DNA of 64,000 nucleotides, from the NCBI RefSeq assembly GCF_037893015.1, contig NC_133663.1:868001-932000 (forward strand). The letters are read 5' to 3'. Below the pieces are notes generated by a model. It saw only the letters and a list, made by a program, of their open reading frames with translations. It was not told where the DNA came from and made no database searches. Position numbers and translations under genes: made by a program. This document shows positions 35,111 through 47,504 of this stretch, piece after piece (position 1 is the stretch's first letter; every line of letters starts with the position of its first letter). Origin of the DNA: Macrotis lagotis (Eukaryota > Chordata > Mammalia > Peramelemorphia > Peramelidae).

Positions 35111-35379
35111 TCGGAATAGGGGAGGGGGGAGCACTCTCTACACTGGACAGTTCCCATGGCAAGGAATGAAGTCTAAATCTGCCTCCACCTTCACCTCACT
35201 GGCATTAATCCTGGCCTGCTGAGAGCCCTTGTCCCTGCTCTCAGTAGCCAGGAGTGCCTTTTATTAAAGGGTCATGACTAAAAATGGACAACAGGTGGCA
35301 GCAGTTGCCCAAGCAAGGACAAGAGCCAGACAGTCTGGGACTTTAGCAATCTCAGGCTTCAGCTTGGATTGTCAGTGTA

Positions 35380-35520
35380 GACTTAGGAAGAACCTTCATG
35401 ATCTTTCAGTCCAACTCCCCTTCTTAGGGACAGGGAAACTGAGGTCTGCATGGAGGAAATGACTTGCCCTAGGTCACTTTGATGGGAGTGGTAGACTTCA
35501 GCCCCAAGGCCTCCATTTCC
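35380..35520 (+). repeat. MIR-like fragment
   Basis: 'atctttcagtccaactcccc', 'agggaaactgaggtctgcat' and 'gacttgccctaggtcacttt' are in the order of MIR-related SINE cores. Confidence 0.6.
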
Positions 35521-36064
35521 GTATTCTTCTGGCCACCTTTCTTAGCTATGAGGGGTTCCAGAGCTCAAGTATCATGTTTCTCTCTTGGTGTGGTCTCTGC
35601 CCTCTCTTCGGACTGTGTCACTGTTTAGTATTTGGGGATAGATTTCATTTCTTCTCTTTGTTCTGTGATGGAGAATAGAAATCAGCCGCCCCAGGCTGCA
35701 TCGGAGACCTTACACTGCCTCTTTTCCCCTTCAGGAATAAGGTCCTAGGTTGAGGCTCTGTTGGGGGGGGGGGGGCAAAGGGAGGCCCCAGCCGGTGTTT
35801 GAAACTGGGCCTCAAAAGCAGAAAGAAGAACCTTGAACCACCAGGCAACAGAAATGTGGGTGCCAGAGAGGTCTGGTTAGAACAGAGCCATTCTTTGGAA
35901 CTTGAGCCACTCTTTAGGAAAGATGAAATTGTTGTCAGATGAGTGGAGGACACACAATGCTCAGCCTTGGGCAAGGAAAGGGTAATGGTATCTTTCAAAA
36001 AATTCCCATGAAGCATGAGGGAATCCCAGTCCCCAGTTGCTCCTTCCTGCCTTCTGTCTCCTAG

Positions 36065-36260
36065 GAGGAAGCTTCACCCACATAATCTCATTTGATCTTT
36101 ATGGCAACCCTGGGAGGTGCATACTGTTAACGTCTTCTTTTACCGAAGGAAACTGAGGTTTGGGCAGGCTAAGGGATTTGCCCAGCATCCTGCTAGTAAG
36201 ACCAGATAGCTAGTGTCTGAGGAGAGATTTGAATTCAGGTCTTCCATCCCCATTTCTAGT
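36065..36260 (+). repeat. MIR SINE
   Basis: 'cataatctcatttgatcttt', 'gaaggaaactgaggtttggg', 'gggatttgcccagcatcctg' and 'gagatttgaattcaggtctt' give the full MIR order. A further scrap lies at 36450-36545. Confidence 0.75.
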
Positions 36261-36549
36261 GCTCTAGGCATCTAACTGAATCTGTTCTGTGTGGACCTGG
36301 ATGCTTGGCCAAGGAGGGACTCCCAGGAGCTTACACTTACAAGGGCCAGGGGCCCTCGTGTCTAGTTTCAGATTGCCCCGTTGAGCCTGAGACAGAGTTA
36401 TCAGAAGGTGGATCTGAGTACAGGTATGGCCTGATTCGCTTCTTGAAATTTTGGAGGCCTGCATTTGAATTCTGGCTTTGTCACCAGTTTTGGTCAGGTT
36501 GCTTTCTCATCTAGATCTCAGCTTCCTCCTCTGGCAGAGGTGATTGCTG

Positions 36550-38880
36550 CCCAGGGAATGCCTAAGGTAGTAGCATCCGTGAGGTCTGGGTGTGAGCCCA
36601 GTCTGAATACAGAGTGTGCTGTCTGTCACCTGGCCTTCCCTGGAGGACCAGTCACCGTTCAAGGGCTAGGTACCTGTCCTAGGTCTTAGCCCAAGGCCAA
36701 AGGAAGTCAGCCTATTGGGAAGTTCCAAAATAAAGAGTTTGGAGCAGGCCCTCAAAGATCATGTGGAAGAATCTTATAGACAGCTTCCCTGGCTCAGCTT
36801 CCAAGGCCACAGAACCCACAGGGCCAGAGACCCTACAGGGTGGGGAACCTGAATTAAGAAACTGGATGAAAAGTTTTTCCAATAATTTAAGGAAACCATT
36901 CCAACACTTCCCCCGACACCCATGCCTTCCATGCCCCCCCCCCACATACTCAGGCACAGACACACCTACCCAATGTGACCTTTTAACTGTCCTTTCCTTA
37001 ATGATCCCCAACTGAGTCCTAAAGACTGTACTGGCTACTTACAGCAGACAAACCACAGGACTTGAATGTTCTACTCCTATGTTCTGATAGTAAACCACAA
37101 GTGTCCTACAGGAAGACCCAAGAATATTTGGGAAACAACAGTGACCAAGCTCGGAGCACACAGTGACCTGTGGCTCACGGTGGTGGCCCTGGAGATGGCT
37201 TTGGAAGCTAGCTACTTGGGACTTTCCACTGTATACCCATCTCAGCCAAGGGGCAAGTGAAGCATCCAAGACCAAGTCATTGTGGGCTACACAACAGCAC
37301 TCCAGGCCAGACCTTCTGACCATACCTCTCCATCCCCAGGTCAGTTCTGCTCAGAGCTGCAGACCTGGGGCTTCCATGCTGGGGCTTCAAGTCTCTTGCT
37401 GCAGAGCACTGGGCCAGATGGGGACTGGCTCTCTGACAGTCTGCTTGCAATACAGTAAATCATAGAGAAGAGAAGACGGGTTACGTGATATTTATAACGA
37501 GCCAGGACAAAGTCGGCAGTTTTGCCTTCTAGCTCTATAATTATAACTCGAGGCTGGGCCGATCACAGTCATCACTGATGGTTAGGCCAGAGGAAATTAA
37601 AGGCTGAGCTATTCGTTGGGATTCTATTTTGGAAGGGGTGTGCTGAGCAGGTAAGCTGCCTTTCCAAATCCAACTTGTTCCAGTGGCTTGCCCCACAGCC
37701 TCGACGTGAGAGGGAGTGGCTGCTGACTCGGCCCAGGGCAGCCACAGCCACAGGTGAGGAGGCAGCTCCTGCGGCTTTTGTGAGGGCGAGACCCTCAGCT
37801 TTCTGGCTCTGAAGCTCCACTTGTGGCTTCACGGGAGGGGCCTGGAATGTCGGCTCTGTGCAACGTGAGCCAAGGAACCCCGATGTGCTGCCAGGTCTGC
37901 CGCGTGGGAGCCTCTCACCCAAGTCCAAGTGTGCAGGACCCTGGCCAGATGGACTCAGAGAACAGCTTTGCTCTGCTCTGGATGACACCAGCTGTCGCAG
38001 GATGGGGTGGGGTACCAGGACAGTCCATTCCCTTTCTCTTCCCCCTTGCCCCCCAATCTTGGAATTCTAAAGCTTTCTGTTACACATTCATTTGTAGATC
38101 TTACTCTCATCCCGAGATCTCTGGACAGTAGTCTAGACAGATAACACTAAGGGGGCTTCTGTGGTTTCTAGGTGCTGGCACAGATCCCTCACTGAGCAGT
38201 CACTTACCAAACTCTGGGAAGTCACCGTTCAGAACACCCTGGAGGCTTCATGTGGGGGGGGATGGATCCGCAGTGGGAAGTGCAGTGACAGCACCTTTAG
38301 GACCCTGGCCATCCCAGGGAAGAGATAAGATTTGCCTACTAACTCTGGGAAAGACTGGATGATGCCCACTGGGTAAAGCCAGCTTATCCTGAAGGTGCCA
38401 GGACATTCCCATCCCTCTCACCTCTCTGGGTTCATTCTTCAGTGAGCCTGGGACAGAGGCAGAGTCAAGGGCATCAGGAGAGAGAGAGGAAGCACTTCAG
38501 GCCTATCTTGCTCAGTACACCATCTCAATAAAGATCTAGAAAAGATTTCAGAGCGAATTCTGATCAGGAAAACCAAGAAAGTCACAGTGAATCATTTTTT
38601 CCAGGTCATGGTGGATTAGGGGGAGAGACAGAGAAATCTATGGGCACTTGGGTTACCCACATCCAAGTCACAGATCCAGAATAGACCCTAGCTATATATG
38701 GAGCAAGGAACCTGTCTAGAAGAAGCAAACATCCTTCTGGGGCTCTGAGTCCCAGATCAGAGCAGCAGTGACTCAGTCAGTCCTTCAACCTAGCACCTAA
38801 GTCTGCAGTGGGGTAAGCAGGGCAGGGGTTCTAGATTAAAGAAGGATTTAGGCCCCCTGAATCTACAGGACCACCCAGCA
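36550..38880. other. Intergenic, nothing recognised
   Basis: There is an open frame on the minus strand at 37572-37988, but it has no family resemblance and no splice context. The segment is moderately GC-rich and repeat-poor compared with its neighbours. Confidence 0.5.
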
Positions 38881-38889
38881 GTCTACTAG

Positions 38890-41290
38890 TGGGTATGTGA
38901 TTAGAATTTTACAATAGTTAGATGGGATAGATCTCTGGAGAATACTAAACAGGAATTGAAAGGAGTATGTCTAGTTTTCAAATGTGTTTTGCATAACTTA
39001 AAAAAAATTGACCATGAATTAGAGCATGAAACCCTCACAATTAAGTACTGAAAAGCAGATCTATTAGATGCATCTGTTACCAAACATAACACTATAAAAA
39101 TTATATTCCAAAAAGAACATTTGAAGCAAAGATTAGTAATTAACTAGAAACAAAAATAATCATTAGGAATGGGTGAGTTTAAGAACAAATTATTGAAACA
39201 ACCTAGAGCTTCATTAAAGATGACAACAATGAAAAAACATATCAAAATTTGTAGAATACAGCTAATCCAGTACTTAAGGGAAATTTTACATGTCTAAACA
39301 AAAAGAAAGCACAGATCAATGAATTGGCCTTGTAAATACAAAAATTAGGAAATCAAAAAATTAAAAATCCCTAATTTAACACCAAAACAAATCTTGTCAA
39401 ATCAAAGGAGAGGTTAACAATATTGAATTTTTTTAAATTGAATTAATAGATAAAAGTAAGAGATGCTTTTAAAACTACAGCAACAAATTAGTTTAACTAT
39501 TGGCTAATCTGATATTTTTGATAAGAAAGAGTAAAAATAAATTACCAGTATTAAAAATTTAAAAGATGGATTGACAACCAATAAAAATGAAACAAAATAT
39601 TTGGAGTTATTTTGTCCAAAAATATGCCAGTAAAACTGGCCATCTAAATGAAGTGGAAAAATATTTGAAAAAATATAAATTGCTCAGATGAACAGAATGA
39701 ACAAATTATCCTATCTTAGAAAAAGAAATTAAACAAGTCACAAATGACTTCACTGAGGGGAAAAAAAGCACTAAATCTATTTGTAAGATAATTCTTTCAA
39801 ATTTTTAAAGAACAATTCCAATATTATATAAACTGCTTGAAGAGAAGAGATTCTAGCAAAAGCTTTCTATGACACAAATATAATATTGATACCTAAATCA
39901 AGTAGAGTAAAAATAAAGAAAACTATAGATCAGCATCCTTCATTTCAATGAAATCTAAGTAAAAAGACGAGAGCCAAATACCACAAAGATTCTATAACAA
40001 GATCATGCCATATTTATGTTAGGAATGCAGAACTGATTCAATATTAGAAAAACTATGAATATAATTTATCATAACAAAAATCATATAATTACATCAACTG
40101 ATAAAGAACAAACTTTTTGATGAAACATAATCCATTCCAATTTAATAAAACCAACTAGAAAGTACAGGAATAATTGGAGTATTCCTTTAAATGATAAGTA
40201 GTGTCTATCCAAAATCAAGAGCAACCATTATCAGTAATGGAGAGAAACTAGAGACTTTCCCAGTAAGATTGAGAATAAAGCCAGGATCTCCATTATCACC
40301 ACTTCCATTCTGTGTAGTGCTAGTTCTAGCAATAAGAAAAGGAAAAGAAATTGAAGCAGTATGCATAAGCAAAGAAGAAACAACATCATTGCTTTTTGCA
40401 AGTAATATGATGCTTTACTTAGAGAATTCTGGAGTGTCAACTAAAAAATGTGTGAAACAATTAACTTCAGCAGAGTTGCAAGATAAAAACAAACTCACAG
40501 AAATTGTCAGCATTTCTGCATATGGCCAACAAAACCAAGCAGGAAGATATAGGGGGAAAATTCCAGTTAAAATAACTAGAAATAATATAAAATATTTGGA
40601 TGTCTGTCTGCCAAGATAGACATGATTATGTGAACATGATTATAAAAACTGTTTACAGATATCAATACATATGTAAATAATAGAAAAAATATGAATGGTT
40701 CATGAGTAGACCAAGTCAATATGGTGAAAATGACAATACTCCTTAAATTATGCCATACCAAGCTACCAAGGAATTCCTTTAGAGATCTATAAAAATAAAA
40801 AATTAATCTTGAGTAAAAAAAGGACAAAAATATCAAGGTAAAAATTAATGAAAAAATGTGAATTCAGAGGTTATAGTTGTAAGACTTCAAACTGTATTAC
40901 AAAGCTATAATCAAAGGTTGATCAGTAGAACAGGTTAGATGCGACATAAACTGAAGCAAATGAATATCATAGTCTTGTGCTTAATAAGCTCAAATATCCA
41001 ATCTATTGGACAAGAATTCACCATTTGACAAAAACTGTAGGGAAAGCTGGAAATTAGCCTAGCAGAAACTAGGCAAAGACCAAAATATCACATTGACTTC
41101 CAAGACAAACACCAAGGGTACATGATTTAGATATATATAAAAAAAAAAATGCTATCTGAAGAACAAGGAAGAACCCACTTGTCAACTCTATGAAGTGAAC
41201 AGATCCATTGGACACATTAACAGTAACATTATGTGATGATGGACTTAGCTCCTCTCAGCAGTTCAGTGATGAAGGACAAAAATTTATTGA
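38890..41290 (+). repeat. L1 remnant, ORF2 and 3' end
   Basis: This AT-rich plus-strand L1 begins in the endonuclease region ('ttgaccatgaattagagcat'). It passes the reverse-transcriptase core at 40260-40440, where the protein reads GSPLSPLPF then a decayed 'FADDM' motif (FASNM) and LYLENS. It ends with the L1 3' motif 'taacagtaacattatgtgat' at about 41220. Many stops make it inactive. ORF1 is missing. Confidence 0.85.
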
Positions 41291-41399
41291 CTGAGCTCTT
41301 ATAAGCAAAATTGTTTAGAAGTCATAACCCCTCAAGGTTACCCCCTAGAACCCCGAGGAAAATAGTAGGCGGCTTCTCTCTGAGGACCCAGTTTGCCAG

Positions 41400-41660
41400 C
41401 ACAATTAGGGGACTGGGAGGTTATTTTTTGATAGGATTACTAAATTGGCAGATGAGAAGAATTCTGTGTTCATCATTTAGTTGGATTTTAGAAAAGTATC
41501 TGATACGGTTTTCATGGAGAAGATAAAGAAATACAGATTAGATGAGAATGAAGTCATATGGTATCAGAACTGGTTGTCTTGATTTTTCAAAAAGGAATGT
41601 GAAAGGAATCAACAGATTATAGTCAGGGAGCTAGGCTTTGATTTCTGGCAGTGATCATCT
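41400..41660 (+). repeat. CR1/L2-like LINE reverse-transcriptase scrap
   Basis: The protein reads about 'LDFrKvsDTVfmEKIkkYrLDE...WyqNWL', close to the L-D-F-S-K-A-F-D-T-V motif of CR1/L2 clade LINEs. It is interrupted by stops. It lies beside, and is distinct from, the L1 remnant. Confidence 0.5.
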
Positions 41661-42329
41661 AGGTAAGAAGGTAGTGATTAATAAGAGAAGTCAGAGAAGA
41701 TGAAGCATATTTTTTATTAAAATAAAGTTTTAAACCTGAAGTAAAATTAGTGAACTATAGATAGAAATTTTCTTGCATGTCTCATGCTGGAGAAAAGCTG
41801 GAAAGAAGTAGACTGGTCCATGATACAATTAGGCAGATTTGGATTTAATTGACTGCACTTATGGTCTGACACCAAATTGAAAGGAGGCCTCCCATGGAGG
41901 AGGATCCCAGGCCTTTATGTTGAATTCTGACCTGATTTTTGCCAATGGTTTAAAGGATTGAGCCCCCATTTCCATACAATTCTCCCACTGTTAGCTGGAA
42001 GTTACCAATGACCCAATTCCATTTAACCAGGTCAACAGCCTGAGAAACTAACAGTGAATGGGAAAACACCAATGATAGCCAGCAGAAAAGGCTAGCCAAG
42101 TCTTGGTAATTTTAAGGTCTTTGTCCTAAAGGGATCTGGAATCCAAGGAACCAGAAACTGGAAGTTGAGCATTCAGCCTCAATGAACGAAGGTCCCTGGC
42201 TTTATAAAGGGGAAGGAAGTCCAAGGATAGTAACCTCCAGGAGCAAATATAAACTTAGCATTCAAAACCCTCCACACCTGTTTCCTCCTGGTGTTCATGT
42301 ACTGGACTCCATTTGTAGAGTCTACAACC

Positions 42330-42530
42330 CAATGACTCCGGTCTCCAGGCTGTCATCCCCACAAGTTCCACTGTGTCTCTACATTTTCTCCAGGAGTCTT
42401 CAGGGAAATTTGGAATGTTCTCCCATCTACTCTTCTGGCTTCCTTTAAAACTCACCTAAAATTCCACATTCCACAGGAGACCTTTTCTGCTCCCTCATCT
42501 CCTCCAAACTCTTATTTGAGAAATGATCCA
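42330..42530 (+). repeat. L2-like 3' fragment
   Basis: 'tggaatgttctcccatctac', 'cctttaaaactcacctaaaa' and 'ccacaggagaccttttctgc' are in the order of L2 3' copies. Confidence 0.55.
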
Positions 42531-43650
42531 AAATTTTGTTTTTAATTCTTATCAAACCCTGAGTTCTTTCAAATATTCTCAAAGACTCTACTTAACCAAA
42601 TTGCAAAGGTGTGTGGGTAAGGGATGAGCTGCCTTCAGCCCCCATCATGCCAGGTGGAGATGGTGACTGTTGCCACACTTCCCCTCCTCCTTTCCAGCAG
42701 TCACATCATGGAATTCTTCCCAGAATGATCTCTGTCCCAGTCATTACTGTGATTCACTGCACAGGAGCCTTGACTGTCAAAGATGCTGGGAGGGTACTCT
42801 TGGGGTCAAAAGAACTACCATAAATGCACCTGAAGTAAACTTCTCTCACAAAAGCCAACAATACTCAAGGTGGGGTGTGCCCTCCTCCTCAGACACTACC
42901 CCTTTCATCCCAGAAAACCCTGGCTAGGGCAAGACCTGAAGACTGACCAGGGGACGGTTGGCTTTGTTGGTTTCTGGACATTGCTCCCCTCCCTTCTCCT
43001 AGCTTATGGGAGGGGCTGAGTTCCCCAAACATGCTAGTTATCCTTGTACTTTGTGATATACAAAGAAGAAAGCTGAAGGTACTTCTACTTGCTAGGGCCA
43101 GGAATGGCCACATTTAGTCATCTGCCAAGTCCAGCCGGGTGTGTGAAAGGGACAGGGAAAAGGAGATGGCCAAGGGACCCTCAGAGACACAGGATGGGCA
43201 TCCTGAGAGAGCTCACAGTCATGGACCAGGGACTTGGAACTGACCTTGGAGCTCGACCAATACCTTGAAAATTTTAGGCCCTGGTTTTAGGATCTTGCAT
43301 CTTTGTACCTTCTCCCTCCTCCCCCAAGAAACACTGATTCCATTTCACCCTTGGTTGGTTTGTAGGTTCTTGTCCTTCAATAATGAAGATCAATGTTTGA
43401 GGCAAATTACAGTGTGACCGACTGTCAGCTGCAGTTCTCTCAAAGGAAGAAAGCTGGAGGAAATTAGGCAGAATCGGGGCCAGGGGTTGGAGTGCCACCT
43501 CCAGGACCACCCAGGTCTTCCTCAGGGACATCGACTGCTTGTCCTGTGGCTTGTGTCCAGCCCTCCCAGGTTGCTCAGAAGAGCCCCACCTTCCAGGAAG
43601 GCTAAGGAGGGAAAAAAGTTACCTCCCATGGGTTTGATGTTGCATAGACC
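42530..43650. other. Intergenic, nothing recognised
   Basis: No supported gene, RNA or repeat. The open frames are short and unconserved by eye. Confidence 0.45.
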
Positions 43651-43654
43651 CTTG

Positions 43655-43944
43655 GGATGCTGTGGTAAGTCACCAGCCTCACTTGCTCCTCCAGAACCAT
43701 GTGGATCCAGGGGCCAGACGGGAATCAGGGTGACTGGAGATGGTCCTGGATGCAAGGCAATCAGACTTGCCCAAGGTCACACAGCTAGTAAGTGGCAAGT
43801 GTCTGAGGCTGGATTCAAACTCCTGAATCCAAGGCCAGAGCTCTATCCACTGCGCCACCTAGCTGCCCTCACTCAAATCCAATTCACATGCTTGTCATGG
43901 CATTGCCTCCCAGATGTCATAGTCTTCTTTGAAAATGAAGGACA
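43655..43944. repeat. Composite SINE with inverted 5' half
   Basis: 43655-43868 is the head and middle of the composite SINE in reverse orientation, ending 'gcgccacctagctgccc'. Directly after it, 43869-43944 is the 3' tail of the same family in forward orientation ('cactcaaatccaattcacat' to 'gaaaatgaaggaca'). A normal copy (44155-44431) has both parts in one direction. Confidence 0.75.
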
Positions 43945-44101
43945 GGTGCAGCTAGGTGGCACAGTGGATAGAGCACTGGCCACGGAGTCAGGAGTACCTG
44001 AGTTCAAATCCAGCTTCAGACACTTAATAATTACCTAGCTGTATGGCCTTGGGCAAGCCACTTAACCCCATTTGCCTTGAAAAAAACTAAAAAAAAAGAA
44101 A
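43945..44101 (+). repeat. Marsupial tRNA-like SINE with perfect target-site duplication
   Basis: It is a full copy from 'gtgcagctaggtggcacagt' to an A-rich end. The 14-base GAAAATGAAGGACA occurs on both sides (43931-43944 and 44102-44115), so the insertion point in the older composite SINE tail is exact. Confidence 0.9.
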
Positions 44102-44154
44102 GAAAATGAAGGACAAACATTACAGAGACAGAATACACTTCTCCTTCCTTTAGG

Positions 44155-44431
44155 GTAGCTATATGATACACTGGCTTTGGAGTCAGAAGAATCAGAGTTC
44201 AAATCCAGCCTCATTCACTTGACACTAACTGTGTGACCCTGGACAAGTCACTTAATCCACCCAAGGTTATCTTCAGTCATCCTGATTCATATCTGACCAC
44301 TCTGGAGGAGAAAGTGAAGCTGGGGACTTAGCACAGCCCCCCCCCCCCCATCAAATCCAATTCACATGGTTGTCATGGTATCACCTCCCTGAGGTCATGG
44401 TCTTTTTTGAGAATGAAGGACAAACATCAGA
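44155..44431 (+). repeat. Composite marsupial SINE, full length
   Basis: A tRNA-like head ('tagctatatgatacactggc', 'agagttcaaatccagcctca', 'gtgtgaccctggacaagtca') is followed by 'cagtcatcctgattcatatc', 'ctctggaggagaaagtgaag', a 13-base C run and the tail 'gtcatggtcttttttgagaa'. Confidence 0.8.
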
Positions 44432-45184
44432 TTAGACCCTTGGGAGCCTTGTGGGTGAGACAAGGTTGACTATAATTGCTTTGGAAGGGAGACCCAGAGC
44501 CTGCCCCACCCCCAACTCAGGGAGGAGGGGTAGAGAGAAGCCTCCTTCACCCCCAAACCTTTCTTATTTGATCTGAAGGGTTCTTTTGTCTCTGAGACCT
44601 CTTGTGTCCAATGGTTCCTTGGTTATTCCCAGCTGGGTTCCTTCCTGTCTGTGTGACCTGGGTGACCTCCAGGGAATGAAGGTTTACCTTGATAATATCA
44701 GCCCTGGGCTCCTTATAATGCTGTGATCAGCAGCTTCCCTCGTACTTCTGATTTCCCCATCGATAAGATGGTGTGATCAGCAAACCACAATGAGCATGTA
44801 GTAAACTCCTACAGTGTGCCAGAACAGGCTGCATGTCCAAGAGATAGCGACAGAAATGGGGTGGTCTGCCTTCCAGGAGCTACCATTGGAATGAAGCCAC
44901 TACAACTTATGGAGATGGAGATGGAGAAGCCGCCACTGCCTCTTGGAGCCGGCCTCTCAGAGCAGGCAGGCCTGCCGGAAGGTGAGCATCACACAGGTCC
45001 GTGGCTAATCCCAAGATGGGAGATGGGGGACTCCCACCTGCTCTATCACTTATGCCCCTTGAGTCAATGTCTGGGCCAACTCAGAGGCGAATGACTTGCC
45101 AGCTTTGGTCAGAGAGGGGGACTTGGACCAGGGTTTCCTGAAGCCAACCTTCACTGAGTCTATGTGAAATGAGCATTCTATGGA

Positions 45185-45250
45185 CTAAACCATGCTGACT
45201 CAAGATCAATCCATCAACAAGCATTTATTAAGTATCAACTGTGTACCCTG
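45185..45250 (+). repeat. Short old SINE fragment
   Basis: 'aatccatcaacaagcattta' then 'ttaagtatcaactgtgtacc' is a common start of mammalian dispersed repeats. A related scrap lies at 45780-45880 ('gattaagcatctcccatgtg'). Confidence 0.45.
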
Positions 45251-45534
45251 AAAATAGTGTCAGTTCTACCAAGGTCCCCTTAAAGCCCCAGGTCAGAGGA
45301 TGGGTGAAGCTAAAAACAGTTACATCAAAAACATTTTATCTTTCTGATTTGTTTAAACAAATTGGCAGGCCCACGAGTGGGGCGGGGGGGGGGGGCAAAA
45401 GACTGCTGCCTTGGCTCCCCAGACCCCGTGGAGCTCCTGGCCTTGGGAAGCTCTTCAGTGATTGGGCCTCAGGCACACCTCAGACAAAGGGAGGTCTGTA
45501 ACTCCTAGGTCATCCCCTCTTACCCTAAAAGGAA

Positions 45535-45680
45535 CGCTAGAGTTAGGACTAGCAGGGACTTTCCAGGCCATTGAGGCCAAGCCCCTCCTTTAACAAGGAG
45601 GGGAAGACCCTTGCTTCTAGTCACACAGAGTCAGGATTTGAATACAGGCTTCTTGGCCCCAAGGCCAAAATGCCCAAGGA
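45535..45680 (+). repeat. MIR-like fragment
   Basis: 'gactttccaggccattgagg', 'ccctcctttaacaaggaggg', 'tagtcacacagagtcaggat' and 'ttgaatacaggcttcttggc' are in MIR-related order. Confidence 0.6.
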
Positions 45681-45889
45681 TCTGTAACAGGCAAGGGTTC
45701 AGCCCCCTCTAGGCCTTGGGCAGTCTGGCTCAGCCTTGCCAAATGGGGCTTGCTGCCTGCTCCCCAAGGGGCATCAAGCAGTCAGCACTGATTAAGCATC
45801 TCCCATGTGGCAGCCTATGTGCTAGGGACACAGAGTCTGAGACAGGCCCTGCCTTCAAGCTTACAATCTAAGGCAAACAAATAGACAAA

Positions 45890-47500
45890 GCAAACTCTTT
45901 ACAGGACAGAGAATAATGAGGGGAGAGAAGACCCCAGAAGGAAGAGAGGGTGGGCAAGGTTTCCTGGAGAATGGGGGAAGGGTTCTACCTGGAACTGGTC
46001 TGTGATCAGAGCAGAGGATAGAAAGGATCCCAGGGGACAAACAGAATGCCTGAACTGAGAGATAGAGGGGCTTATTCAAGGAACAGCGGGGAGGCCTGGA
46101 GGTACTCCCCAGGGGCCCCTCAGGACCCACTGAGCCTGGGGATGTCACTAGGGAGAGCCAGCAGCTGGAGGCTTCCCCAAGGCACTCTAGTACGATGATA
46201 AATTGGACTGTTCTGAAGCTAAAAATGCTGAGTGGTAAGCCACAAGTACCCCTCCGGCCTGTCATTACCCCAACCAGCCCCTCCTTGTTGGGCAGCCTGC
46301 CGCACTACAAAACCAACTGGGCCATGACTGCAAGCCCTGTCCTCACTGCGGGAGGGCAGGGTTGGGCCAGGTCACCCACTAGCTCCACCAGACAGAGAGC
46401 AAGGGAGGGACAGAGGTCCCTCCACCTGGTCTCATATGAGTGAGGGCCAAGTGAACAGGTCCTGAGCTGGTCTGAGAGGGTCTTGTCTCCCCCAGCCCCT
46501 CATATCCAGGCTGTTTTGTTATCGTCTGGAGTCTAGACAATGGACCGAAGTGGAAAGAATGTTCATGAGACAATTCAGCTTGAGAGCTTCCAATGCCTTT
46601 CCTCTGGAGAGATGGTTATTAAACTTTTATTCCTGGGCCACCTGTCTTGACTCTTCTAACCAGACAGACTTGGAAAGAACTGTCCCTGCTTAGAACGGGA
46701 GCTCCCCAAGACCAAAGACTCTCGGGAGCTTCACATGGGACTGTGGTGTAGCACCTGGAGATGTTCTTCCTCCTTGCTGACTCTCCAGCCCTGTCCCTCC
46801 CCCCACTCTGGGGGACCAAGGGCGCTCTGGGACCAAGGAAGGCAGGTCCAATCAATCTCCCCACATGCAGCTGGGATAGATACTATCTTTCCTCCCCTCT
46901 ACCCCAGTCCTGATCTTCTCTATTTACTCAGGGCTAATCCTGCCCAGTCCTTGGCCTCTTGTCTAGATATTCTAGGTCCTTCTCGGACCCAGCTGCCCTG
47001 AACACAGAACTCTAGTTGAGACCTGCCCAGGGTCAGAAGCCTGACCAGGAGATGGAATGTCCTCAACAGGCCAGAACATCCAGCTGAATCTAATAAGATG
47101 AAATTTTCATGGAATGAATGTGAAGTAAAAAAAAATCTGAAAAACTCCACATCTCAAGCATGCATCCTTCCTAAAAGATCTAGGGGGTCTTAGTGGACCT
47201 CAAGTTTCAATGCAAGCAAATTGCCCAAAGAGTTAAGGCATTCATAGACTCTGAGCTGTCATAGGGAGAGTAGGAGGTTCTGAGAGAACTGATGTCTCTG
47301 GAAAGGTCAGTGAGCATTGGAGGGAAGAGGTCTCAGAGGGGTTCAGAGGAATGAAACTGAGGCCTGGGGGACTGGGGCAAATGTGGAGATGAGGAAGGAC
47401 ATGGAGGGAAAGGAAGGTCCTGGGAAGGGATGGGCACTAGCCAACAGAACTCCCCGATCCCAGTATCCCAGCAAACAGCAGCTCCCACTAGGCCTTGCTT
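45890..47500. other. Intergenic, nothing recognised
   Basis: No gene or clear repeat on either strand. The open frames are shadow-like. Confidence 0.45.
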
Positions 47501-47504
47501 TGAC

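Noticed and set aside
37572-37988. Minus-strand open frame of 138 codons
   Set aside because: No recognisable domain, no splice context and no promoter; composition resembles random GC-moderate DNA.
40191-40619. Possible protein gene of 142 codons
   Set aside because: The motifs are those of L1 ORF2 reverse transcriptase in decayed form, and the flanks are L1.
38880-41700. Transferred or foreign DNA suggested by the AT-rich shift
   Set aside because: The base shift is explained by the L1 remnant, which is A-rich on its coding strand.
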